A stretch of DNA of 18,980 nt. It comes from Bacteroidota bacterium (GTDB taxonomy: Bacteria > Bacteroidota > Ignavibacteria > UBA10030 > UBA8401). Below the pieces are notes generated by a model. It saw nothing but the letters and a program-made list of their open reading frames with translations. It ran no database searches and was not told where the DNA came from. Positions 6,634-14,128 of this stretch are shown piece by piece; position 1 is the stretch's first letter; each line of letters opens with the position of its first letter. The stretch lies in the NCBI GenBank assembly GCA_003456055.1, contig DMPG01000065.1, positions 13,536 through 32,515 of the forward strand, written 5' to 3'. The position numbers and the translations under genes are program-made.

Positions 6634-7992
6634 ATGAAGCGTTTAATTACATTCTTGTTTGTTTCGATGTTTCTGTTAAGCACTGCCTCAGTTTTTGGGC
6701 AGTATGTTGATAATGGAGTTTTTCCGGATACTAACACCTACAAAATAGGAGGTCGTGCTCTGAATGGTGGATTAGGCGTTGATCCTGCAGGAAAGGTTTG
6801 GCTGCGACAATATTATGCTGATACTGATTCTATAATACAGGCAGGTACCGGCAAGATGATTGCTGTTACACCTATTTCTGTATATAATGCAAACGGTACT
6901 CCGGCAAGTTTTTCACCGATTAAAGTTCTGACAGGTCCGGATCAAAACGGTGCAACGGTAACAGATACGCTTACCGGTACTAATACGGGTGGAAGAATAA
7001 ATCCATCTAACGGGAATTTCGTTATTAATGTCGGTACTAAAAATGGATTCGCGGCATTTTGGGAAGTTGATTACAAAACGGGAGCAGGTGTAAAAAGAAT
7101 TGCCACTCCTTATCCAAGTAATAATGCCGGTGTTGGTATTGATGGGTTTGGCAATTACTACACTGTTAATGTTCTTGGTGGCTTGGTTGGACAAGTAATT
7201 TCCCCGGCTGGAGCACTCGGTGACAAGTATGCGGAATCAGTTCCAGACATAGGCAGAACTATAGCGGCTTCACGTGATGGAAAAAATGTTTATGTCCCAC
7301 GCTTTACAGTGCAAAAAATATTTGTCTATCATACTGATGCGGGAGAAGGCTTTGGACCGTTTACACTTGCAGATAGCTTTGCAATTGGAGGTTCCAGCGA
7401 ATCAATTGATATACATCCCAAAACCGGTTACGTTTGGTTTTCCACAGATAGTGCCCGATCGAAAATGGATACTGTAAGTGTTGCGCGTAGAGTATGGGGC
7501 GATAATGTGTACTATGGATACAATCCTACCACAAAAACAATTGTAGACAGTTTTCGAGTAGATAGTTGGAAGGGTATAGCAACACTGTTCCCGCGTGGAA
7601 TTGCTTTCAGTTCCACTGGAGATACGGTGTATGTTTCCCATTTTGATGGCAGAGTAAACGCAAACACTATTCGCAGGTTTGTTAAAGGAACGACAAGCGT
7701 ACGACGTGATCCTGAACTTATTGCAACAAATTATTCCTTAATGCAGAACTATCCGAACCCATTCAACCCTTCAACACAAATTAAATTTACAGTTCCTTCA
7801 AATGTAACGGTAAGTTTAAAAGTGTATGATATGCTTGGAAAAGTAATTGCAACACTTGTTGAAGGAGATTATGCTGCCGGCTCTTATACTGCGGAGTTGA
7901 ATGGCAAAGATCTTTCATCTGGCATGTATTTCTACACATTAACAACATCAAATGGTTTTTCACAAACCAAGAAAATGTTGCTGATTAAGTAA
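6634..7992 (+). CDS. Secreted beta-propeller protein with T9SS type A sorting domain
   Basis: 452 residues. The signal peptide MKRLITFLFVSMFLLSTASVFG is probably cleaved before Q23. Residues ~30-355 show propeller-like blades (GGLGVDPAGKVWLRQY, NGNFVINVGTKNGFAAFWEVD, AASRDGKNVYVPR, SIDIHPKTGYVWFSTDS, RGIAFSSTGDTVYVSHFDG). The segment RGIAFSSTGD echoes QGITFSSTGD in the neighbouring lipoprotein, so the two propellers may be related. Residues ~362-452 are a canonical T9SS type A C-terminal domain: NYPNPFNPSTQIKF at 372-385, SLKVYDMLGKVIATLVEG, then SSGMYFYTL and the terminal KKMLLIK. In known systems this domain directs export across the outer membrane and is removed or linked to a surface anchor. 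The gene ends region 1 and is followed at once by a strong terminator. The ligand or substrate is unknown, and no enzyme motif was recognised. Confidence 0.88.
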   Translation: MKRLITFLFVSMFLLSTASVFGQYVDNGVFPDTNTYKIGGRALNGGLGVDPAGKVWLRQYYADTDSIIQAGTGKMIAVTPISVYNANGTPASFSPIKVLTGPDQNGATVTDTLTGTNTGGRINPSNGNFVINVGTKNGFAAFWEVDYKTGAGVKRIATPYPSNNAGVGIDGFGNYYTVNVLGGLVGQVISPAGALGDKYAESVPDIGRTIAASRDGKNVYVPRFTVQKIFVYHTDAGEGFGPFTLADSFAIGGSSESIDIHPKTGYVWFSTDSARSKMDTVSVARRVWGDNVYYGYNPTTKTIVDSFRVDSWKGIATLFPRGIAFSSTGDTVYVSHFDGRVNANTIRRFVKGTTSVRRDPELIATNYSLMQNYPNPFNPSTQIKFTVPSNVTVSLKVYDMLGKVIATLVEGDYAAGSYTAELNGKDLSSGMYFYTLTTSNGFSQTKKMLLIK

Positions 7993-8012
7993 CAAATAGT
8001 TCCAGACTCACT

Positions 8013-8050
8013 CACAAAATCCCGCATAATATGCGGGATTTTGTGTTTTT
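8013..8050 (+). terminator. Rho-independent terminator
   Basis: A perfect 15-bp inverted repeat (arms 8013-8027 and 8031-8045, loop AAT) has a GC-rich core CCCGC/GCGGG and is followed by T5 at 8046-8050. It lies 20 bases after the stop of the T9SS-sorted protein and closes region 1. There is no comparable T-run on the other strand. Confidence 0.93.
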
Positions 8051-8065
8051 AAACGAATGCTAAAA

Positions 8066-8094
8066 TTGATAGTCGCTCCTAATTTGGCTATATT
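8066..8094 (+). promoter_or_regulatory. Sigma70-like promoter of the heptose/TamB operon
   Basis: TTGATA (8066-8071), a 17-base spacer and TATATT (8089-8094) together make a near-consensus sigma70 promoter. The predicted transcription start near 8101 gives a leader of about 25 bases before ATG 8127. No Bacteroidota-type TAnnTTTG box at matching distance was found. Confidence 0.65.
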
Positions 8095-8126
8095 TTATAC
8101 ATTAATTGCAAAATTGTGGGATTGTA

Positions 8127-9116
8127 ATGGTATCTATTACTCAACAACGCATAGATGAACTGCTTCAAAATGTAAAGACCAAACGAATTGCTGTGATTGG
8201 TGATGTGATGATCGATCGATATATATGGGGAAATGTCAATCGAATCTCCCCTGAAGCACCGGTACCAGTCGTAGAAGTGGAAAGCGAATCATCGCGACTT
8301 GGCGGGGCGGCAAACGTTGCAAACAATATTGTTTCACTTGGTGCAAGCACACAGTTGATCGGTATTGTGGGAAACGACTTTTCCGGAAAAGAATTTTGTT
8401 CGATTCTTGAAGAGCAGAAAGCATCCATCCAAGGGATCATCATCGACCCTTCGCGCCCTACTACAGTGAAAACGCGGGTGATCGCTCATCATCAGCATGT
8501 CGTTCGGATTGACAGTGAAGAGAAAAGGGATATTGGGCAGGATATTCAGCAAAAAATATTTTCCGTTCTCGAAAAGAATATCGATTCGATCGACGGTATC
8601 ATTATTGAAGATTATAACAAAGGTGTTGTTGTAAAGGATCTGATTCACGCGATCATTGAACTTGCACATCAAAAAAGAAAAATCATTACGATCGATCCAA
8701 AACTAAATAATTTTTTTGAATACAAGAATGTTACCGTTTTTAAGCCAAATAAAAAAGAAACCGAAGAAGCGTTAGGAAAGAAATTACGCAACGACACCGA
8801 TGTTATTGCTGCCGGAAAAATTCTTATTGAAAAACTTCAGGCAGACAATATTCTTCTTACCAGAAGTGAAAAAGGGATGAGTTTGTTTGAGAAGAACGGA
8901 GCAGTGACGCACATTCCTACCAATGCTCGAAAAGTTGCGGATGTATCAGGAGCAGGAGATACCGTTATTGCGACCCTAACCGCGATGCTTTCAGCCGGTG
9001 CAACCATTAGTGAAGCAGCGCTTCTTGCAAATTATGCAGGCGGAATCGTCTGCGGTGAGGTCGGTATCATCACTATCGATCCTGCAATTCTGCGTTCCAC
9101 TATCTTTGAACTGTAA
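8127..9116 (+). CDS. hldA: D-glycero-beta-D-manno-heptose-7-phosphate kinase (HldA / RfaE domain I)
   Basis: 329 residues from ATG 8127. An upstream TTG at 8106 is in frame, but it would lie almost at the predicted transcription start, whereas GGGA at 8118-8121 is well spaced for 8127. It is a PfkB/ribokinase-fold kinase that phosphorylates heptose-7-phosphate at C1 in ADP-heptose synthesis for the LPS inner core (cytoplasm). Diagnostic motifs are GDVMIDRY (25-32), RISPEAPVPVVEVE (39-52), GGAANVANN (59-67) and the catalytic GAGDT at 275-279 with base Asp278. These match the kinase half of E. coli HldE closely, but the protein stops after this domain. The adenylyltransferase half is the next gene, 16 bases on. 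GmhA and GmhB are not in the window. First gene of the operon. Confidence 0.93.
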   Translation: MVSITQQRIDELLQNVKTKRIAVIGDVMIDRYIWGNVNRISPEAPVPVVEVESESSRLGGAANVANNIVSLGASTQLIGIVGNDFSGKEFCSILEEQKASIQGIIIDPSRPTTVKTRVIAHHQHVVRIDSEEKRDIGQDIQQKIFSVLEKNIDSIDGIIIEDYNKGVVVKDLIHAIIELAHQKRKIITIDPKLNNFFEYKNVTVFKPNKKETEEALGKKLRNDTDVIAAGKILIEKLQADNILLTRSEKGMSLFEKNGAVTHIPTNARKVADVSGAGDTVIATLTAMLSAGATISEAALLANYAGGIVCGEVGIITIDPAILRSTIFEL

Positions 9117-9122
9117 GCATAC

Positions 9123-9129
9123 AAAGGAG
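9123..9129 (+). promoter_or_regulatory. Ribosome binding site that sets the hldC start
   Basis: AAAGGAG three bases before ATG 9133 marks the true start. The frame is open back to 8998, but that extension overlaps hldA and has no counterpart in the family. Confidence 0.75.
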
Positions 9130-9132
9130 ACG

Positions 9133-9618
9133 ATGGGAAAAGTATATACTCGCCAATCATTGACCGAACAACGAACGACCTGGAAGCAGCAGCAAAAAAA
9201 AGTTGTCTTTACCAATGGTGTATTCGATATCCTTCATCGTGGTCATATTGAATATCTCTCTCAAGCAAAATTATTGGGGGATATTCTTATTGTAGGAATG
9301 AACTCGGATGCTTCAGTGAAACGAATCAAAGGTGAACTTCGTCCAATTGTAAGGGAGGAAGATCGTGCTTTTATCCTTTCACAGCTTGTTTGTGTTGATG
9401 CGGTTTGTTTATTTGAAGAAGATACTCCATTGAATATCATTTCTGCACTTGTCCCGGATGTTCTTGTTAAAGGTGCTGATTACACCATTGATGCAATTGT
9501 TGGAAAAGACGTTGTCGAACATGCCGGTGGAATAGTGCGAACAATAGAATTTGTCCCTGACCGGTCCACATCGAATATTGTCGAAACAATTGTTAGTAGA
9601 TTTTCAAATAGCAAATAA
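9133..9618 (+). CDS. hldC: D-glycero-beta-D-manno-heptose 1-phosphate adenylyltransferase (HldC / RfaE domain II)
   Basis: 161 residues, the normal length for the stand-alone enzyme. It transfers AMP from ATP to heptose-1-phosphate, giving ADP-heptose for LPS core synthesis in the cytoplasm. The cytidylyltransferase-like fold is shown by FTNGVFDILHRGH at 26-38, with the HxGH nucleotide-binding motif at 35-38, then LIVGMNSDASVKRIKG with the family's typical lysine/arginine cluster, RPIVREEDRAFIL, LVKGADYT, and the C-terminal DRSTSNIVETI, equivalent to the RSTT/NI motif. It sits 16 bases after the kinase. Its stop TAA overlaps the ATG of the TamB gene by one base (TAATG), so the two are probably translationally coupled. 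Confidence 0.94.
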   Translation: MGKVYTRQSLTEQRTTWKQQQKKVVFTNGVFDILHRGHIEYLSQAKLLGDILIVGMNSDASVKRIKGELRPIVREEDRAFILSQLVCVDAVCLFEEDTPLNIISALVPDVLVKGADYTIDAIVGKDVVEHAGGIVRTIEFVPDRSTSNIVETIVSRFSNSK

Positions 9619-12600
9619 TGACAAGAAAAGTTTCAAAAATATTTCTCTATGTAATCCTGGGGTTTGTTTTATTGGCTGCCGGGACGGCGATCTTTACACA
9701 AACATCTTTGTTTCGGAGCACGCTCCGTTCAACAATTTATACACTGCTTGAAAAAGAGATCAACGCAAATATCTACATCGGTGAGATTAATGGGAATTTA
9801 TTCACCGGTTTTTCTATAGACACAGTAATGATGTATGTTGATGGTGCTCCATTTATTGAAGCAGGAAAACTTTCAGTACATTATCGGCTGATCAGTGTGC
9901 TGAGAAACAAGATCAACATTGATTCACTGAAGCTGGAAAATCCGATCATCCACCTCACTCGATGGAAAAATGGCGATTGGAATGTAGATCACCTATCGAA
10001 ATCAACAACACCGGACGATAGTACCGAATCATCACTCATCATTGTTGCAAGAAAACTTCAGATAACAAATGCCCGTTTCCATCTGATTGATTCTACTGGT
10101 GATTATAATAAAACGTATACAGATCGCAACGGACATCCCGTCATCAATTACAGTAATTTGGATATTGAACAGGTTGATCTGGAAGTGAATGGAATATACA
10201 CTGCAAAGACCCTGGATGCTTCTATTAAGAATCTATCATTTATTGCAAAACGCGAGCAATTCACATTGACGAAATTTTCCGCAGAGATCATTCGAACAGA
10301 ACAACAAAGTTCCATCAAAAAATTAGTGGTGGTAACCCCATTATCCCGAATAGAAGCGTCGGTAGAATTGAAGAATATCGATGTGTTTACAATTAAAGAA
10401 GTTTCCGACCTCCGTCGTTCACCGGTTGTTTTGCAGGTCTCACCATCCAATATTGTTACCGACGACATACAAAAATTTCTTCCGTCATTGGATTTTATGA
10501 AGGGAAACGTTCTTTTTGAAGGAGAGTTTGAGGGAAATTTTGAGAACCTTTCAGTGAAAAGACTTCATGCGGAATTTGGGAAAACTTCAATTTTACTTTC
10601 AGGATCTGTTTCTAATATCTACCAACCGGATGAACTACGGTTGAATATCGTTTCGAGCGGAAGTGTGATCAATCCACCCGATGTTCCGATGTTAATGCCA
10701 TACTTTGGAATTCCGGAATACAACGATCTTGGACTTATGACAATAGACTTCCAATTTGTTGGAAAACCGCTTGATTTTTTAGCGATATCTAAGATCAAAT
10801 CTGCTGCGGGAACGGTTACGGTTGATGGTCAAATGGTGATTACCGAAGAGAATATTCATTACAAAGGAATTCTTGCCGGAAACGATGTCAAGTTAGAAAA
10901 GGTATTTTCTTCAAATGAATTTTTGTCGCGAATGAATACACGTATTTTCATTGAAGGAGAAGGAACATCCCTTGCAACATTGAATACCGAAGCGACCATT
11001 GAAATTGATTCTTCATCAATCCGGAATATCCAGCTGAATCATTCAAAAATTGAGTTGAAAGCACACAATAAAATAATCGATGCCGATGTTTCGGTTCAGT
11101 CACCAAGCGGAAATATTTCTGCGCAAGCGTTGGTTGATTTTTCCAATGATACAATGCCCTCCTATAATGGTCTTGTTCAAGTGCGCGGACTTGATCTTGC
11201 GCCGATTATCAACGATGAACATTATTCATCACAATTATCGTTCGATATAACCCGCTCCGGAAAAGGATTGACATTATTTGATACGCCGTCGGATACAAAG
11301 ATTGATTTTTACAATTCAAATTTTCACGGAATGTCGTTCGATAGTGCACATGTGATGCTGGCATGGCTGAAAGACTCAGTCAATAATGATAAACTCATTG
11401 TTTCATCACCAATTGTTGATGGTGAAATCGAAGGAACGTTTACATTCAACGATATTGTAAATTCTATCCAAACACATCTTAAAGGATTTGACAAGATCTA
11501 TCGATATCAGCGGGGAATCATAGATTCCTCATTTGTTATGATCAACGATTCTGCAAAGGTCGTTCAGACAACAAAGAAAAACAATTCTTCACTTTCCTAT
11601 AATCTAAGGATGAAGAATCTTAAACCACTTTCGATCCTCTTTAAATTTCCGGAATTGGATATTTTCGGCAGTGCATCAGGAACAATATGGAGCGATTCAA
11701 TCTCATCATCGTCCTCCGGCACAATTTCTATTTCCAATGGATTGTATGCCGATACATCAGCATTCATTCAAGTGCATGGAACGAAACTAGATTATTCCAT
11801 AAAAAACATTTCGCCTTCACAGACCACAAAATCTGGCGATCCGCTTGAGATGCATTTGAATCTGGTCAGTGATGAAATTGGAATTGCCGATACCAAACTG
11901 AGATCAACGAAACTCGATTTTGATTTTGACCGGCAGCATGGCGACTATACTATCGTAACGGATATCGATACAACGATCAGTATTTCAGCCCAAGGATCAG
12001 TAGAAGTTTCCGACTTTCGTAATCAATTCACAATCAATGATCTGTATGCAAAATATCAAGGTCTCGATATCCGCAATGCAACAACGTTTATTGCAACAGC
12101 GACTCCCCTTGGTATTCAGATCGATACATCTGTCTTTGTCCGTGGCAACGAAGAATTTATCGTCAAAGGGAAGTACAATTATCGTGGCAGTGTGAATGCA
12201 AATGTAGTGATTAAACGATTTGCATTGTCCGATATTTTCTTTGTTAATACATCTGCCGAATTTCGCGAACAGGCATATGCTCTCGGAGGTTTGGTGGATG
12301 CAACGGCAACTCTTTCAGGAACGGTTGAAGATCCCGTGATAACGGCACAATTGGAAGGAACCAATATTGCATACCGTAACAGCAATTTTGGAAATTTAGA
12401 TGTTGCATTCCGCTATGCAAAAAAGAACGCTGGGTTAAAAGTGGAACTAAATCAAAGGCCCGATTCATCGAATGCCCGATCATTCAATCTTGAAGGAAAC
12501 GTTCCTATCGATCTCAGTTTTACATCGATCGATGACAGAACAAGTCTTCCGGGGATGAATATTACGATTACGACAGAAAATTTGCCTGCAGAGATATTTG

Positions 12601-14120
12601 ACATTTTTATCCCGGAGATAGACCAAATGTCCGGATTGGTTACGGGAGAAATAGCAATGACCGGTTCATTGAAAGAACCAATGCTTCAAGGAAACATACA
12701 ACTTGCGAATGGTTTATTCAGACTCGAAATGACCGGGATACAATATTCGGTCAATGGAAAAATCAATCTCGATAGTCAAAAGATCAAGTTTCCTGAATTC
12801 ATCATCACCAATACCGAGAAGGATTATTCGCCCGGATTGGTGAATGTTGGCGGATTCATTTCAATGAAAGGATTCTCACCATCGGAGTATCATCTTTCGG
12901 CAAACGGAGAACTGCTTGTTCTTTCAAATGCTTCCCGTTCTGTCAATCAGTCGTTTTTTGGAACATTGATCGCTCAAACAGGGTCGAGTGGACTTCGATT
13001 TGAAGGAACATTCGAACGCTCACGAATTAGAGGTGAAGTGTTGGTGAATGATGCTTCATTGATATTCCCGCAGACACAACAGACCAGTTCGTTTTCAAAC
13101 GCAAGATTCGATGATGTTGTTTTTTATGATGATACGTCAAAAATATTTACTGATACCACGGCTGTAAGCAATACCGTCCGACCATTTACTCAAAATGCGT
13201 CGCCCAAAAAAGCGGAGCGTACATTTTTGGATGGATTTGGGTATGAGCTTACGATTCAAACACAAGGGAATGTAAATATCAATATGATATTCAATGCTAA
13301 TGCAGGAGCGTATGAAGCATTGTCTGCTGAGTTGAATGGAAAAATGGTTCTCAACAAGGATGAATTCGGACAACAGTTGATCGGAACCATTAACGTTAGT
13401 GAAGGATCGAACTATAAATTCTATAAAGAGTTTAAAGCATCCGGTTCATTAACGTTTGTCGGTGATCCGCAAAATCCTCAATTGAATATCATAGCCAAAT
13501 ACGAAGGAACGCATTGTAAGAATACAAACGTTACCACTGGAGACTGTCTTGAATCTGAACGCGTCATAGTACGATTGGAAATAACGGGAAGTCGTTTGAA
13601 ACCTAAAGTAAAGATCGGTTTAGTAACACTTGATCAAAATGATCGAGAAATTCCACGTCAAGGCGATATTGAGAACGATGCGGTAGCATTTTTATTGACC
13701 TCGTCTCCAAATACTCACGGGCAGTTTCGAGAAGATCTTTCGGCGTTCGATCGTAACAAATTAGGTGAGAAGCTTACGTCAACTTTTACAGGGACGTTCA
13801 TCAATAGTATGTTATCCGATCTGGTTATGGAATTCGTAAAACAGAACAATATTCCGTTTGTAAAACGGATTGAAGTACGGAACGTTGAGCGTGCAGAACC
13901 GGACCTGAATATCAGCGGTGAGTTCTTAACCGCGGTATTTAATGTCGGCGGAAATGTTCTAACGGATCTGAATAATGCCAATATCAGTGTACAATATCCT
14001 ATTTTAGGTAAACAGAATCGTAGTTTTATGGCAGAAGTTGAGCGAAAAACAGAAAATTTTAATATTATCAAACAGCAAATAACCTATACGGCACGTCTTT
14101 TCTATCGCTTTACTTTTTAA
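9618..14120 (+). CDS. tamB: TamB-like translocation and assembly module protein (DUF490)
   Basis: 1500 residues. Residues ~9-27 are one uncleaved membrane anchor (FLYVILGFVLLAAGTAIF). The N-terminal region is AsmA/TamB-like (LSVHYRLISVLRNKINIDSL, LENPIIHLTRWKNGDWNV at ~85-120). It is followed by a very long series of amphipathic beta segments, typical of the periplasm-spanning hydrophobic groove of TamB/bridge-like lipid-transfer proteins. The C-terminal ~300 residues fit DUF490 (LTIQTQGNVNINMIF, GQQLIGTINVSEG, ASGSLTFVGDPQNPQLNIIAKY, ITGSRLKPKVKI) and end in LFYRFTF. Known TamB works with TamA or BamA in outer-membrane protein assembly and phospholipid transport. The only two cysteines are C1300 and C1310, inside the C-terminal domain. 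There is no Shine-Dalgarno sequence; the start overlaps the hldC stop, so coupling is likely. A conventional TamA is not in the window. Confidence 0.9.
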   Translation: MTRKVSKIFLYVILGFVLLAAGTAIFTQTSLFRSTLRSTIYTLLEKEINANIYIGEINGNLFTGFSIDTVMMYVDGAPFIEAGKLSVHYRLISVLRNKINIDSLKLENPIIHLTRWKNGDWNVDHLSKSTTPDDSTESSLIIVARKLQITNARFHLIDSTGDYNKTYTDRNGHPVINYSNLDIEQVDLEVNGIYTAKTLDASIKNLSFIAKREQFTLTKFSAEIIRTEQQSSIKKLVVVTPLSRIEASVELKNIDVFTIKEVSDLRRSPVVLQVSPSNIVTDDIQKFLPSLDFMKGNVLFEGEFEGNFENLSVKRLHAEFGKTSILLSGSVSNIYQPDELRLNIVSSGSVINPPDVPMLMPYFGIPEYNDLGLMTIDFQFVGKPLDFLAISKIKSAAGTVTVDGQMVITEENIHYKGILAGNDVKLEKVFSSNEFLSRMNTRIFIEGEGTSLATLNTEATIEIDSSSIRNIQLNHSKIELKAHNKIIDADVSVQSPSGNISAQALVDFSNDTMPSYNGLVQVRGLDLAPIINDEHYSSQLSFDITRSGKGLTLFDTPSDTKIDFYNSNFHGMSFDSAHVMLAWLKDSVNNDKLIVSSPIVDGEIEGTFTFNDIVNSIQTHLKGFDKIYRYQRGIIDSSFVMINDSAKVVQTTKKNNSSLSYNLRMKNLKPLSILFKFPELDIFGSASGTIWSDSISSSSSGTISISNGLYADTSAFIQVHGTKLDYSIKNISPSQTTKSGDPLEMHLNLVSDEIGIADTKLRSTKLDFDFDRQHGDYTIVTDIDTTISISAQGSVEVSDFRNQFTINDLYAKYQGLDIRNATTFIATATPLGIQIDTSVFVRGNEEFIVKGKYNYRGSVNANVVIKRFALSDIFFVNTSAEFREQAYALGGLVDATATLSGTVEDPVITAQLEGTNIAYRNSNFGNLDVAFRYAKKNAGLKVELNQRPDSSNARSFNLEGNVPIDLSFTSIDDRTSLPGMNITITTENLPAEIFDIFIPEIDQMSGLVTGEIAMTGSLKEPMLQGNIQLANGLFRLEMTGIQYSVNGKINLDSQKIKFPEFIITNTEKDYSPGLVNVGGFISMKGFSPSEYHLSANGELLVLSNASRSVNQSFFGTLIAQTGSSGLRFEGTFERSRIRGEVLVNDASLIFPQTQQTSSFSNARFDDVVFYDDTSKIFTDTTAVSNTVRPFTQNASPKKAERTFLDGFGYELTIQTQGNVNINMIFNANAGAYEALSAELNGKMVLNKDEFGQQLIGTINVSEGSNYKFYKEFKASGSLTFVGDPQNPQLNIIAKYEGTHCKNTNVTTGDCLESERVIVRLEITGSRLKPKVKIGLVTLDQNDREIPRQGDIENDAVAFLLTSSPNTHGQFREDLSAFDRNKLGEKLTSTFTGTFINSMLSDLVMEFVKQNNIPFVKRIEVRNVERAEPDLNISGEFLTAVFNVGGNVLTDLNNANISVQYPILGKQNRSFMAEVERKTENFNIIKQQITYTARLFYRFTF

Positions 14121-14128
14121 TCAATCAT

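Noticed and set aside
8106..8126. TTG start for the heptose kinase, adding seven residues
   Set aside because: It would lie about five bases from the predicted transcription start and has no ribosome binding site; ATG 8127 has GGGA at good distance.
8207..8227. GATCGATCGATATATAT palindromic stretch
   Set aside because: It falls within the conserved kinase motif GDVMIDRYIW and is explained by coding.
8998..9132. Upstream extension of hldC
   Set aside because: It overlaps the hldA coding region, is not part of the adenylyltransferase family, and AAAGGAG supports ATG 9133.
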